Shown here piece after piece: positions 49,501-61,000 of a stretch of 64,000 nucleotides of DNA. The first letter of the stretch is position 1; each line of letters starts with the position of its first letter. The notes beneath the pieces are model-generated. The model ran no database searches. It was given only the letters and a program-made list of their open reading frames with translations, and was not told the origin of the DNA. The position numbers were made by a program, and so were the translations under genes. The DNA comes from Gelatoporia subvermispora B (lineage: Eukaryota; Basidiomycota; Agaricomycetes; Polyporales; Gelatoporiaceae): contig KB445803.1 in NCBI GenBank assembly GCA_000320605.2, forward strand, positions 254,382-318,381, written 5' to 3'.

Positions 49501-50346
49501 TTACGCATCAGGTGAGGCATCAGAGGGTGGTGGCGTTTGCGACGACGATTCCGAGTGTGAAAGTGCCAGCTGTATTCGTGGTAAGGCCAGAGGGGTGCCC
49601 TCGAATTCTGCCCACCCGCCGCGTAAGCCGAACTCAACAATTCGCTCCATTATTCGTGTGAGCTCCTCGTTCCTGCGCGTGAGCCTGCTGTTAGTGACCT
49701 GAGGAAAGGCGGATAGCAGGTAAGTCACCGTTGTCGCTCTTCCGACGATCGCGTGTCAAAATCTGTTGCTATTGCATCAACCTTCTCCGAGAGCTGCTGC
49801 ACCTTCGTCTGGAGCTCGTCCAGCTGATCATCCACGTTGCCTCTGCGTTTACTCTCCTTCCGCGAGGATCGCCACGACTCGCCAAGTATAGCCAACGCAG
49901 CCACGCCAAAAAGAAACCCCTCCGCTAGCGCGTTGGCGCCATTCTCTATCGCCCTGAGAAAGTACTCAGACATCAGAGCCAGTTTGCACCCGGGCAGACT
50001 GAGGTAATGTACTTGGTTTCTGATAGAGGGCGGACATGCTTCGCAGGTTCCCCGAGGAGGTTTGTCCGCAGCCGGATCTCGGTCCTGTACATGCGCTGCG
50101 CGAGGCTTACGCAGAACGTCCGGAAGGTCTCATGCCTGGATATATCAGCAGGAGCAAGCCGGAAGTTCAACACGTTGCAAGAGCCGAGTCATTGACGGTG
50201 TACGTACTCTTTCGCCTGACTCTTCAGCTGATTACTTATGGGTTTGGCTAATGTCTCCGCTAGTGTCAGACCCGAGTAGCCCAATAGACGTAGTCGGGGC
50301 CTTGACTCACTCGGATCAGCAGTGTAGCGATCTTTGCGGAGGCCAT
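49501..50346 (-). CDS. OPA3-like mitochondrial protein
   Basis: OPA3 is a small conserved mitochondrial protein linked to outer/inner membrane lipid metabolism. Start 50346 gives MASAKIATLLIR, then after an intron TLAKPISNQLKSQAKE, then HETFRTFCVSLAQRMYRTEI, RLRTNLLGEPAKHVRPLSET, then KAIENGANALAEGFLFGVAA, LAILGESWRSSRKESKRRGN and a coiled coil (DQLDELQTKVQQLSEKVDAI). These are the family's hallmark blocks: the N-terminal amphipathic helix, the GEP motif and the NGA..AEGFLF membrane hairpin. Four introns keep phase; the last (41 nt, near 49728-49688) avoids an in-frame TGA at 49725 and adds a C-terminal tail of about 60 residues (RLTRRNEELTRIMERIVEFG). It is divergent from CDC73. Confidence 0.88.
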
Positions 50347-50918
50347 GGATTGCTCGGCGATTGTGTGCGTAAGCAGGTAGTGTCACAGTCTAGTTCAGAG
50401 TGGTATGAGCTCTAGTCGCGGTAGCCCCGAGATATCTATGAAGACGTTTTCTCCAGCCGAAGGAACTCGTAAACCAGTCGCGCCTTCGCGGCCGAAACCA
50501 TGCGTACTGCGTCGCGCCGGTGGCTGAGACTCGTCCACGTGGGATTCCTAATTTGGTTATTGCGCACAACCGACACGCTCGACGACCGCGAGGGTATTGG
50601 AAGTTGACCTCCTCCTTCTGGTGCAATACTCCCTGGCACCACACGTGGGCTCTCGGACTTGAGGAAAGGAGAACGGCACAGCCCGTTGTAGCTCGACCTC
50701 CTCCAGCCAAGGAGTGTGATCTAGAGGACAAACACCGGCATACGGGACTGTAGGGCGCGACAGGGCGCGACTCGAGTAGCCGTGGCAGAACGACGAGCTC
50801 CATCGTGAATCGTTCCCCGGGGCAAGCAAGTTCATTCAGAAACATACCGGCCTCATAGCATCTGATACCGTGGCACTTCTATACTCAGCCGAGCATTCGA
50901 AGACATCAATTATATAGC
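50347..50918. promoter_or_regulatory. Divergent promoter, OPA3-like and CDC73
   Basis: 572 bp between two start codons on opposite strands. A TATATAG immediately before the CDC73 ATG (50911-50917) is too close to be a core promoter. A direct repeat GGGCGCGAC (50755-50763 and 50764-50772) is present. Confidence 0.4.
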
Positions 50919-52586
50919 ATGGCCTCTATCGACGCTCTCCTGGCTCTTCGGCAAGCAATCAAGTCCCGTACAAACATCACCTATGCAAATGGCTCTGCAC
51001 CCGCTCCGAATCTCGCCTCTGCCACTCATCTTGTTCTTTCCCCAGCAACTTCGCTCCTAAAATCCACGCCGACACGTCTACGCAAGCCAGGGGCAAGTTC
51101 CGCGGACCCCTCCGCGAGCCCGCTCGACTTCTTCTCTCTTGAGGCGGTGTATTTGGCATGGCTCCTACGAGATGCATCTGGTGCGGAGTACATGAAGCAG
51201 GCACGAGAGAACGGTCTCGCGGTAGGATTTGTTAGCGTCACGGAGCGCAAAAGCGTCGTCGACTGGCTGGAAGGCCGCCGAGATGAGCTCGACAGCATAG
51301 CACCGCTCATTTGTGAGTCGATGGTATTATTCACGCGCATATATGGACTAAGACTTCATCTTCACCTGCAGCAGAATCGACGACACCCCCCGGCTCCCCA
51401 CCTCAGAGCGCCAAGCCCCTCCCTCTCCCAACGACCCCCGCCGCGTCCAGATCCCACGACACGTCCAGTCCCCTCAAGCGCCGATATCTTCCGGACACGG
51501 CAGATGTTGATGTTGTCAAGAAGATCAAGCAGAGTGAGATTGAGCTCAAGGATAGGAACACGGTGCTCCGAGGGATCAAATCTAACGTGAGTGGGACTGC
51601 TCGCGCCTTCAAGCTGCTAGCCAATCTGAGATTACATGCGTAGAACTTCTCTACTGTGCGCTCGGCATATGCAGATAAGCTGAAGAAGCTCAAGGAGGCG
51701 AGCAAGACTGGGGGCACTGTGTCGGCACCGGCGACACCAGGTTCGCTCCCTCATACGATACGCTGGAGCATGTGTCTGATCATACATCTCGACAGATGCG
51801 AAGGTCCAAGCACGAAAAGCCAGTACGTCGTAACCGGTAACATCAGTGATGCAATGCCTTATTGCTCTTAACAGAGAACATGTACCCTATCATCATGATA
51901 TCATCCTCACCGACCGCCCTGATCACGATGCACAATGTCAAGCGGTTCCTGCAGGATTCCGTCTTCGAGCCGTCGCAAGAGGCCCGAGCACGCGCCGCAG
52001 CCGAGGGTAACTCCCGCCCGGAGGACATGATCCCGATATACCGCAAGCGCACTACCATCGACCCGTCTGGCCGGGAGACCGAAACTCATGCTCGGTGAGT
52101 ATGCTGCGAGAATTTCGCAGATGGTGTGCTTAGCCAAGGGGTTGTGTTGCAGGTACTACGTCGTGGACAGCACAGAGGCGCTTGCGAAGTTCGGCGCGGA
52201 TGCGTGGGACCGGGTGGTCTGCGTAATGACAACGGGCCAGGCGTGGCAGTTTAGGCCGTACAAGTGGACGGAGCCGAAGACGCTTTTCCATCATGGTAAG
52301 CCGCTCGCGCGATGTTGTGTATGCTGCGGTTACTTACTGTGGATCGCAGTGAAAGGCATCTATGTCTCGTGGACCAATGACCCCCCAAACCCAAAGATCA
52401 AGGATTGGAATGTGACAGAACTCAAAGTAAGCTCATGCCGTCGTTATTATCTTTGAGCAGAGCAATGAAGGCCACGAACAGATCGATCCTCACCGGCGGC
52501 ATATCGACAAGTCTGTCGTCGCGCAGTTCTGGAAGACGCTGGACGCGTGGACGATCAGTAACAAGCCGTGGCTGATGCACGGATAG
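50919..52586 (+). CDS. CDC73: CDC73 / parafibromin, Paf1 complex subunit
   Basis: Subunit of the Paf1 complex, which travels with RNA polymerase II and promotes histone modification during elongation. Start 50919 reads MASIDALLALRQAIKSRTNI; the N-terminal helical part continues PLDFFSLEAVYLAWLLRDAS and GAEYMKQARENGLAVGFVSV. A central segment (LPDTADVDVVKKIKQSEIEL, KDRNTVLRGIKSNNFSTVRS, AYADKLKKLKEASK) matches the region before the Ras-like C-terminal domain. That domain is complete: YPIIMISSSPTALITMHNVK, RFLQDSVFEPSQEARARAAA, YYVVDSTEALAKFGADAWDR, VVCVMTTGQAWQFRPYKWTE, VKGIYVSWTNDPPNPKIKDW, KSVVAQFWKTLDAW. The stop is at 52584-52586. About seven introns. The C-domain signature makes the call firm. 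Confidence 0.94.
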
Positions 52587-52731
52587 AGTAGACGCAGATG
52601 ACATTGCTTTCGTACGATAAGTTGTATATGCTGTATGATATCTATTTCATTGCTCTAACGCGCGAACGCATAAGTCTTGAGTGTGGGTGATGTGTGTGGT
52701 ATCTATAGCTCCGACAGATTGTCCATGCATG

Positions 52732-53812
52732 CTATGTCGACATGTGCTTCTGCACCTCTTCTATCCTTCCATCTAGCAGCTCCATAAATGTGGTTAGACC
52801 TTTGAGTACGCCCTCATCGGGTCCTTGACCAGGCACTGGCGTAGAATGCGCGAAGTCAATAAGCTTGACGACGTAGGTTAGAGGAGGCCGCTGCTCCTCG
52901 TCGTCCCCATCTTCATCGCGATTCTCATCCTGTTCGCCTGCCTCCCCGAGGAGCCTGAGTTTTTCGCGGGCGCGCTTGCAGTCGGCCTCGTAGATGACCA
53001 GCAGGCTCGTGCTGCGCATCCGGACGTGAACCTCTGCGACACGATCGCGGATCTCCTCCACGTCATCCCGGATGTTCTGCAGGATGGGCAGCAGAATATC
53101 CGCGGGGAGGCCGGTTCTTGACGTGGTGACGGTGGAGGTGGTAGTTTGAGAAGAGGTCGTGTCTGCCGCAAGCGGGAAGAAACGCGCGATGCCCTGCGGG
53201 AGCTCGACGGCCTTGAGTGACTTGCCGTATTCCTTCGTCGTGATGATGGGCTTATTTGCTACGAGATCGTACACCTGGAAGCCCGTCAGGCGTATACCCG
53301 TCTCGCCAGACGTCGTCGCCCGCGCCACCGCCTCTGAGCGCACGCGTTTTTCGGGCGTCGCGTCCTCGTCGTGCAGTACAGTGCCAAGCTTGACATCGAG
53401 CACGTTCGGCTTGTCGAACTTGTATGTGAGGTCCTCGAGCACGATGAACTGTGCAAGGCGCAAGCGCAGAAGGTAAGTATGCCCGGGAGTCTGGCGCAAG
53501 CGCGGAAGCCTGAAGGGAAGCGAGGCACTCATCTCTTTGCGGTATACCGGATTCCACGCCGGGCGTAAGGCGCACCGACTCTCGCGCATCCTCCGTCTTT
53601 GCGACTTGCCCTTCGAGCTTGCACGTGCCGTAGAAGGCGGGGACGATGGGGCGCAACGGTGCGAGCGCGTCGTTGGCCGCGATGGACCGATAGAAAAGGG
53701 CCTCCTTGCTGTGCGCATACTTGCCAAGGCGCCCGGCGTTCGAGCCTTCAAGCTGAATCAGGTGCCCCGCGTGACCGGCGACCTGGTGGACGATGGGACG
53801 AGTGGTAGTCAT
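52732..53812 (-). CDS. Inositol polyphosphate kinase family protein, copy 1
   Basis: Kinase of the IPK superfamily (IPMK/IP6K/IP3K type) that phosphorylates inositol phosphates. Start 53812 (MTTTRPIVHQVAGHAGHLIQ). It shows the substrate motif PxxxDxKxG as PNVLDVKLGT, GETGIRLTGFQVYDL, the SLL motif in STSLLVIYEAD, and the metal-binding KLIDFAHS near the C-terminus. The frame before the gag of PQRDE and the frame of FIVLEDL differ; removing 79 nt (53527-53449, ends TG...AG, with a CATACTTAC branch-like motif) restores one frame of 333 residues. The acidic segment after the SLL motif is normal for basidiomycete members. It is the inverted paralogue of the gene at 56176. Intact if the 79-nt segment is spliced. 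Confidence 0.85.
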
Positions 53813-54389
53813 TCGGAGGCAGACGTTGCAGTGTTGGAGACCTTGGGGAGCTGGCGGAGGTCCTCAGCGCGGCCTCATATGTGGGCGTGCAGTGTGCACA
53901 GCCCATCTCCGCTATTTCTGCCCAATGTCTGCGGATTGTGGCCATGGACCGGGGACCAAGGTGAGCACGTGCAAAGATTATTCATTATCCTCCGAGCCAG
54001 TCTCGCGGCTCACGCGCAGGACCTGATTGTCCTTCCCACCTCCGGTCGATCAATGAAGGTTTGCCTACAGTAGACTACGCACGACCACGCCCAAGTGCCC
54101 AAGTGCTCACGCCGAGAGTACTACTAGTACGAAGGAATATAGAAAACAGGTTCTCTCTCAGAATCCGAAGCCGTCGAGCACGGACATTAACAAGTACGTC
54201 CTCATGATAATTGTGTTCTCAAGCAGCAGTCCAGTATGTGCGTGGCAGGGAAGATCTCGAGACCGTCCAGTTTCTGTACCAACGCCTCCCAAGGCAGTAC
54301 CTGAAGAATTCGACGCTGTGCCTCCAGAGACTAGGCAAAGTGCAGTGCTATCATAGCTCCGGACGGGTCATTATCATCGATGTTGATCT
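53813..54389. other. Region between IPK copy 1 and the SDR relic
   Basis: It contains the promoter of IPK copy 1. A short plus-strand frame from 54211 has no family motif; the Rossmann N-terminus expected for the following dehydrogenase cannot be found here. Confidence 0.35.
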
Positions 54390-55081
54390 ACTATTCACCA
54401 AGTCGATTTCTCATTCATCGATACAGCAGCGGGGATGCTCGGCTATCTTATGTGCACGACAGTGCTGTCTTCGGTTTCGTCCGCAGGGGAAAACGAGGAG
54501 GCTGTGCGCGACATGTTCGAGGTGAAATTCGAGGGCGCAGTTCACGTCATGCAGGCTGCTGTCAAATTCTTCCGTAAAGTGAATGAACCTGGTGTCGGCG
54601 GCCGGCTCTTGCAGGCCAGCTCGTTGGCCGGTGCCTAAGGGCTGCCATTTTATAACACAACAAAATTTGGTGAGCCGATGGATCTGCGACAAATCATGCA
54701 TGTGCCCACCCGTTTGCTGGTAAGCCCTCGAAGGTATCAGTGAGGCTCTTACCAAGGATATCGACCCTTCCTGGAACATCAAGGGTTGTGGGATATTCCA
54801 CCCCGCTGGAAGAATCTGCTGGCATGAAACTTACCCAGATTACGCTCATTGAGCCGGGCGCGTTTAGGACTAAACGACAGTCGAAAGTGGTCGGGATCGA
54901 TACGATACCAGCGTACGTTCAGGCCCCAGTGTCCGTCGTGCGTGCTCGGATGCTATCCCTGGGTGAGGATCCACATTGTAGAGATCCCCTCAAGGCCTCC
55001 CATGCGTTCTGTCGCCTTACAAGCCTGGCAGAGCCACCTTTATATTTCCCCATTGGCCAGATGCAATCGAGGGCGCGATAA
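54390..55081 (+). pseudogene. Short-chain dehydrogenase/reductase, broken
   Basis: Fragments of a classical SDR read in order: AGMLGYLMCTTVLSS, RDMFEVKFEGAVHVMQAAVK, VGGRLLQASSLAGA, then an in-frame TAA (54636-54638) exactly where the active-site Ser/Tyr region begins, followed by GLPFYNTTKF (the YxxxK active-site motif), an intron, ALEGISEALTKDIDPSWNIK, then ITLIEPGAFRT and the C-terminal EPPLYFPIGQ. The N-terminal TGxxxGxG nucleotide-binding segment is missing upstream. Missing N-terminus plus internal stop indicates a pseudogene. It lies between the two inverted IPK genes. Confidence 0.75.
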
Positions 55082-55601
55082 TGAAGAGCCTTGACGATTT
55101 ACTGGCAGACACGAATGCATGCGAGTCATGGTCACAGGGAGTAAGACATGGGAATATCCTGAGAAATTCCGATTATGTATAATGCTCGCTTGAGATCGAC
55201 CTCGGACGCTGTTTCAACGGGTACATCTTGCGAGTAACGACTCGTAATCCATTCACAAGCAGTCATTCAGTGAGATGTAGCTAGAGACTGATTTCACTAG
55301 TACTAAGTTCATCTCGAGAGCAGTTCTACTTGAGTCGCGGTTGTCATCAATAATATCGAAGTGCTAAGACAAGGTGTGCATGTGAGCCTTGATCCAATAT
55401 TATGACACCGACGTGGCCTGCATCATGGCAGTACTCATACATGTTGTCGCAAAATTCTCCATAAACTCAGATTACAGTATCCTACAACCCAACCCAGCCT
55501 GGAAATGTCGTAAAGGCGCTGTGGTGACACTGTACCGATGCATGAGCCCCCCCTCAACCCGACCCGGGCTGAACGACATTACCTCAACTATATATTGCTA
55601 C
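55082..55601. other. Intergenic
   Basis: 520 bp with no coding model, between the SDR relic and the small minus-strand gene. Confidence 0.35.
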
Positions 55602-55892
55602 TCAGAACTCCCCACCCCGCTTAAATCTCGTCCGAGGAGGTTCTTGCTTGTCAACCCTCCTAACTCCGCTCAGACTGCGCAATGAATCGAGTACCGCGGC
55701 CTGTACGTCTTCCCACTGTTGACGAGGGACACTGAGGAGCTGCACATCGCGCATCTGGCCAACTGAGCCGAGGTGGGTGACCGAGGGATGAACAACGAGC
55801 ATCGAGGGACCGCTGAGCGCTGCTGACGAGGCGTCGACGGTCACTGTGAGGTAGACATTTTCATCGTAGTTGAGCTGTTGCGGTGCAGACAT
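55602..55892 (-). CDS. Small hypothetical protein (96 aa)
   Basis: ATG 55892 (MSAPQQLNYDENVYLTVTVD) to a stop at 55602, intronless. The sequence alternates beta-like segments (YLTVTVDASSAALSGPSMLV, VQLLSVPRQQW) and ends with basic residues (TRFKRGGEF). I do not recognise it, but its composition is protein-like. It is divergent from IPK copy 2, with 283 bp between the start codons. Confidence 0.42.
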   Translation of the reverse strand: MSAPQQLNYDENVYLTVTVDASSAALSGPSMLVVHPSVTHLGSVGQMRDVQLLSVPRQQWEDVQAAVLDSLRSLSGVRRVDKQEPPRTRFKRGGEF

Positions 55893-56175
55893 GTTGGGTA
55901 TGATAGAGTTACGAGTAGAGCAACGCAGCGAGCCGTTCTCGGTGGCGTCAGGTACTCGTCCTATGCAGTGCAGGCCGAATTCGCATATCAAGCCGAGACT
56001 GAGCGATGCATTCGAGGCTAATACACGTGTCTACCAACCGTCTCCCACATTACTCGCAGACTTTGGGCAGAAATGGCGGACATGGCTGTGCAGGCACATG
56101 AGCGAACGCCGGGCACGACGGTGGCGTCGACGCCAGTCGGTTCCCTTGTCCATCACCGCTACTGCTGTCGCCGGA

Positions 56176-57324
56176 ATGACCTCCACCCCTCCCATCGCCC
56201 ACCAGGTCGCTGGCCACGCGGGGTTCCTGAATCAGGTCGAGGACTCGGACGGCTCGCTGCTCGTCAAATTCGCGCACATCAAGGAGGTGCTGTTTTATCA
56301 GACCATCGTGGCCGACGACGCGCTTGCGCCACTGCGCCCCATCGTCCCAGCCTTCCTCGGCACGCTTAAGCTCGAAGGGCAGCTGGCGGAGACGGGAGAC
56401 ACGGGAGAGCCGGCGCGCATCACGCCCGTGGAAGGCATACCGCAAAGAGATGAGTGCTTCACCTTCCCTTTAGGCTCTCGCGCCCATCGCTCGGACGCCC
56501 GGGCATACTTACCTTTGCACCCCGCACAGTTCATCGTGCTCGAGAACCTCACGTACCGGTTCGACAAGCCGAATGTGCTCGATGTCAAGCTCGGGACCAT
56601 ACTGTATGACGAGGATGCGACGCCCGAGAAACGCGCGCGCATGGAGGCGGCGGCGCGGGCGACGACATCTGGCGAGACGGGCATGCGCCTGACTGGCTTC
56701 CAGGTGTACGACCTTGCGGCGACCAAACCCATCATCACGACGAAGGAGTACAGCAAGTTGCTCAAGTCCGCCGAGCTTCCGCAGGGTGTCGCACGTTTCT
56801 TCCCGCTCACGACCGACACGGTACCACCAGAGCCCTCGCAGACGGCCGCCTCACAAGTCACTGCTTCTCAGACCACCACCTCGTCAACCGTCGGCACGTC
56901 AGGAACCGGTCTTCCCGCGGATATTCTGCTGCCCATCCTGCAGAACATCCGGGAAGATGTGGAGGAGATTCGTGATCGTGTCGCAGAGGTCCACGTCCGG
57001 ATGCGCAGCGCGAGCCTGCTGGTCATTTACGAGGCCGACTGGGAACGTGCGCGCGAGGGGCTCAGGCTTCTCGAGGAGGCAATCAGCAAAGGGGAACAAC
57101 CAGAGGACGAGGACTATGAGGAAGACGAGAATGAGGATGAGGCTAGCGGGGACGAGGACGAGCAACGACCTCCCCTACCTTACACCGTTAAGCTTATTGA
57201 CTTCGCGCATTCTACGCCAGTGCCTGGACAAGGACCTGACGAGGGCGTGCTCAAAGGTCTGGCCACGTTTATGGAACTGCTAGATGGTAGGATTGAACAG
57301 GTACAGAAGCATATGCCTACATAA
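56176..57324 (+). CDS. Inositol polyphosphate kinase family protein, copy 2
   Basis: Paralogue of the minus-strand gene at 52732-53812. I start at ATG 56176 (MTSTPPIAHQVAGHAGFLNQ) to match copy 1; the frame is open further upstream. It carries LLVKFAHIKEVLFYQTI, RPIVPAFLGTLKLEGQL, PNVLDVKLGT, GETGMRLTGFQVYDL, LLPILQNIREDVEEIRDRVA, SASLLVIYEAD and VKLIDFAHST, the IPK motifs in order. A segment of 75 nt (56455-56529) corresponds to the 79-nt insert in copy 1. Here its length is a multiple of three and it has no stop, so it can be read through (382 residues) or removed (357 residues). Close protein similarity and opposite orientation imply an inverted duplication. Confidence 0.87.
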   Translation: MTSTPPIAHQVAGHAGFLNQVEDSDGSLLVKFAHIKEVLFYQTIVADDALAPLRPIVPAFLGTLKLEGQLAETGDTGEPARITPVEGIPQRDECFTFPLGSRAHRSDARAYLPLHPAQFIVLENLTYRFDKPNVLDVKLGTILYDEDATPEKRARMEAAARATTSGETGMRLTGFQVYDLAATKPIITTKEYSKLLKSAELPQGVARFFPLTTDTVPPEPSQTAASQVTASQTTTSSTVGTSGTGLPADILLPILQNIREDVEEIRDRVAEVHVRMRSASLLVIYEADWERAREGLRLLEEAISKGEQPEDEDYEEDENEDEASGDEDEQRPPLPYTVKLIDFAHSTPVPGQGPDEGVLKGLATFMELLDGRIEQVQKHMPT

Positions 57325-58072
57325 TGTGCCCGTGCAGATAGCCGGACCTGTAGATACCGCATACGAAACTTACACTTGGAATATCGGGATTTCAGGCATT
57401 AGAGTACTGGAACAGATATCGTACAGCATATATAACTCATCGTACGAAAGCAATGCATCTGCGCTGATCCTATCCGTGTATCAGCCACGACTCGTTGGGA
57501 ATGTCTGACCTTCTACACTCCATATAATTTCCCCTCGAGCTCCCTCGGCAGTGGACACGTCAGAAACCGTCACAACTTTGAGTGGGCAACTTCGGACTAG
57601 TTTTCTGCTAAGAGAGCCATGATACACCTATCATAATGGCCAAGTGTAAAACCATCAGTCGCCACGGCTCATCTGCAGTCTGAACACACTCAGCAGATTT
57701 TCACGTCCTTTGGGACGGGCCCCGTTAATAGCGTCGGTTCCAACTTTCCAAGGCTCTGCTCCAGCGTGCATGATATGGAATATTCATCGATTTGTGGCGA
57801 GAAGTCAGGAAGGGAGTTGCAGTATTTCGCTTTCTATGTGCTCCTTCATCACCTCTTTTTCTCGATTGAACTTCGCATGCCGAATCTGCAGCGGTGACTT
57901 CGCATAACGGGCGGAATGACCCGGCGGCCCTCGAACGCGCTCAGGCTATTACTGTCAGGCGCGCGCAGTGAGCGCAATGTCACGCTATCGCTTGTGTCTT
58001 CGATTGTGAAAACAATGAACTGAGCAGCTTGCTTGTGTTCTCAATCCCGTTCTCGATATCTGAAATCCCTCG
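57325..58072. other. Intergenic upstream of the HET gene
   Basis: 748 bp with no coding signal; it should hold the promoter of the HET-domain gene. Confidence 0.4.
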
Positions 58073-61000
58073 ATGCGCGATACACCTGCCAGTCCCAAGG
58101 CGCTGAACAGTAGCTCAGCAAGCAGTGCAGGATCAGTCCGAGAACCAAAGGGGGAAAACACCGGCGAAGATATACAGGTGAGCAGTATGACTTCAGTCCT
58201 GAGATCAGCCAGGCGGACATGCTTCAACCTTCATATAATCTAACGCAGATGCTAACCAGACAGCTTCCGGTGGCGACCACGCGCTGACGTCCACGATCTC
58301 TACTGATGGTGATCCAGCAACCAGCGCTGAAGCAGAACTTGAAATCGAGTTTATAGACTGCTACAACAAATACGTGACCCTGCTCCCCTTAGCGGCCCGC
58401 AATGTATCTGTATGTGTCTTTCAGGCACCCTGTCTTGAGTGTTCAAATATTCACGTCTCACTTCCCTGAAATCGATACTCGTAGAATGAGGACTTGGCGT
58501 CAAAACTATCTAGAACTTCCTCGTCCATGCCGGCTTTAAGCAAATGGAGTGGACCGCACATGGTGCTTTTCATACTTTCGGTAAGGTTGTAACCAGTAAG
58601 CAACAACGGCTGGCTAACCATCATTAAGACCCTCAGGATGTTGATCATCATTTCCACTGAGCTGTCTACTCAACTGGGAACTGTCGAAGGGCTTGCCGTG
58701 GATTCGGGAATAGACGAAGATACTTTCATGGATGCACTACAGCCAGATTTGGACCGAAACAAAACAATGCAGCAACTTAGAGTCCTCAATATTTTGCGGC
58801 GGAAGTTGATGGACTTCATATTCGCGTGCTGCGTGAGCTGCCTCCATGAGCTCTCTGACTTATTGATGACAATCTCTACGGCAATCACATGTAGAGTGGG
58901 ACGCAGGCATCGCAATCCGGAGATCTTCCCTTCGTGCCACTGAGCTATGATCGATCGAAGGTCAGGAGCGCCTCCGGCAAGGCACGAGGTCGAGAAGCCG
59001 CGCTACAGGTTAGTATTTCTGGCTTTAGGATCGCACATATAATCTAATATGTTTGCCTAGATGTCGCACGCAGTAGGGGGCGGTTCGTCGACTGCTACAG
59101 CCCTAGAAACTACCTTCCTGCTTGCCAAGGACACCCTCTGGCTGGGCGGCAGAACCGGTCGTGATATACTCCAGCCTTTCCCAAACTTCGAGTGTGGGAT
59201 TAGACGAACAATACTGTATCCTGCCGCGGTGCTCCAGCGCAAACTCACCTTCGAGCTTATCCAAGCCGTTGTGGGACGTCCAGTTCCGGAGGACCAGCTT
59301 CTCCGGTCAACGGTAGACGGGACTGTAGTAATAACGACACGCCATCTCCCCGCAGTCGTCCTGGAATGGAGAGAGCGCATGGACCTCCTGGAGAGAACAG
59401 ATCGCGACGCGTATAAGCGCCAATACGCACAGGCCCGCGGAGCACTACAGGCTACTCTGAGATTTCTAGAGTCCAACCTGCATACAGGTCCTTTGAGCCC
59501 ATTTCGGGTCGCCAGGATACGATCGGACGATATTACGAAGATCATATTCATGATTGCCGCCATAGGGGAGACATTGACGCTTGCAATGCACGATCTCAGA
59601 TTGCAGATGCTGTCAGCGCGACCGCTGCTCTGGAACATCATCGCAATGGCTTCGCCAGTCTATGACGAGGAGATGGCAGCGGAAGGCTGGTGTCCGTTTA
59701 CCGTTAACATGCTGAAGACGAAAGTGTGCGTGTTGGGGTACGCGAGCACTTGCAAGCCGTTCATCCGACATGGCGCTGGGCGAGACTACCACAGAGACTG
59801 CACTGCCACAGCATGCAAAGTCAACACAATGGATGTCGCTACATACTGCAACAGCCATTTCGCAGGAACGTGTACCGGCGAGCGATGCGTACGCTCCAAA
59901 CCTCCCTTGGATATCGTCGTGGAAACACTCGATAGACATGAAATCCCTATCATGCAAATAGACATCATCAACGCCCGAGCTGATGGCGGACTGGACATCA
60001 CTTGCTCAAGTTCCTCTTGCGGTACCCCGTATGTGGCGATTTCGCATGTTTGGGTGGACGGATTGGGGAGCACCACGGAGGACGGACTTCCAACATGCGA
60101 GCTCCGACGTTTGGCGACAATTACCCATCAGCTAGTCAAGGGTGGATCCCTGTGGCTGGACGCGCTCTGTATACCTAACGACAAAGTCCGGAGGAAATGC
60201 GCGATAGGATTGATGGGCGAAACATACCGAGGCGCTTCCGCGGTCCTTGTCGTCGACTCCGGTATAAGATCGTGCTCGGTCGCTGCACCACCCTCGGAGA
60301 AGCTGCTACGCGTGATGACATCCGGATGGATCCAGCGGCTTTGGACACTCCAGGAGGCCAGCTTGGCTCACAACCTTGTGTTCGAGTTTTCTGACGGGCT
60401 GTTGCGTGTCGAAGACTTGACCGCAGATATCAGCGGCGCATCGACGCCTGCAATGTATGAGTTGGCGCTACGGCTGAAGCACATCCGCAGGCGGAGCGGC
60501 CCACCTAAGGGGGGACCAGACGCTGTAGAACTCCAGACCCCGGTGCTTGGTGATGTAATTACGGATGTTCGATGGAGGACTACGAGCAAGGCAGAAGACG
60601 AGACACTCGCTATCGCTGGCCTGCTTCGTATCGATGCTTCTGAATTGGTCGACGTCCCGCCGGACAAACGGATGATGGCACTGCTCACCAAAGTTCACAA
60701 GGTTCCGTCCAACATAATCTTCATGCCGGAGCCACACTTGAGCAAGCCGGGCTTTAGATGGGCCCCAACGACGTTCATGCACAGTAATAGCCCCGGGATG
60801 TTTTCCGATAAAGATGTCGCATTCTGCACCGAGCAAGGCCTCGTGGGTACATATCATTGTATCACCTTCGATAGCATCACGTTCCGCGGGGACGACGAGC
60901 CCTGGGCGATTTACGGCGCCGCAAACAGCCCTTGTTTCAAGCTCGAGAACGTCAACACCGGGGTCATAGTGGATGCGTCCACGAAAGTAACTTGCAATGC

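Noticed and set aside
56298..56861. 187-codon minus frame inside IPK copy 2
   Set aside because: Shadow of the kinase gene; a matching shadow exists in copy 1.
59057..59641. 194-codon minus frame inside the HET gene
   Set aside because: Antisense shadow of a 722-codon coding exon.
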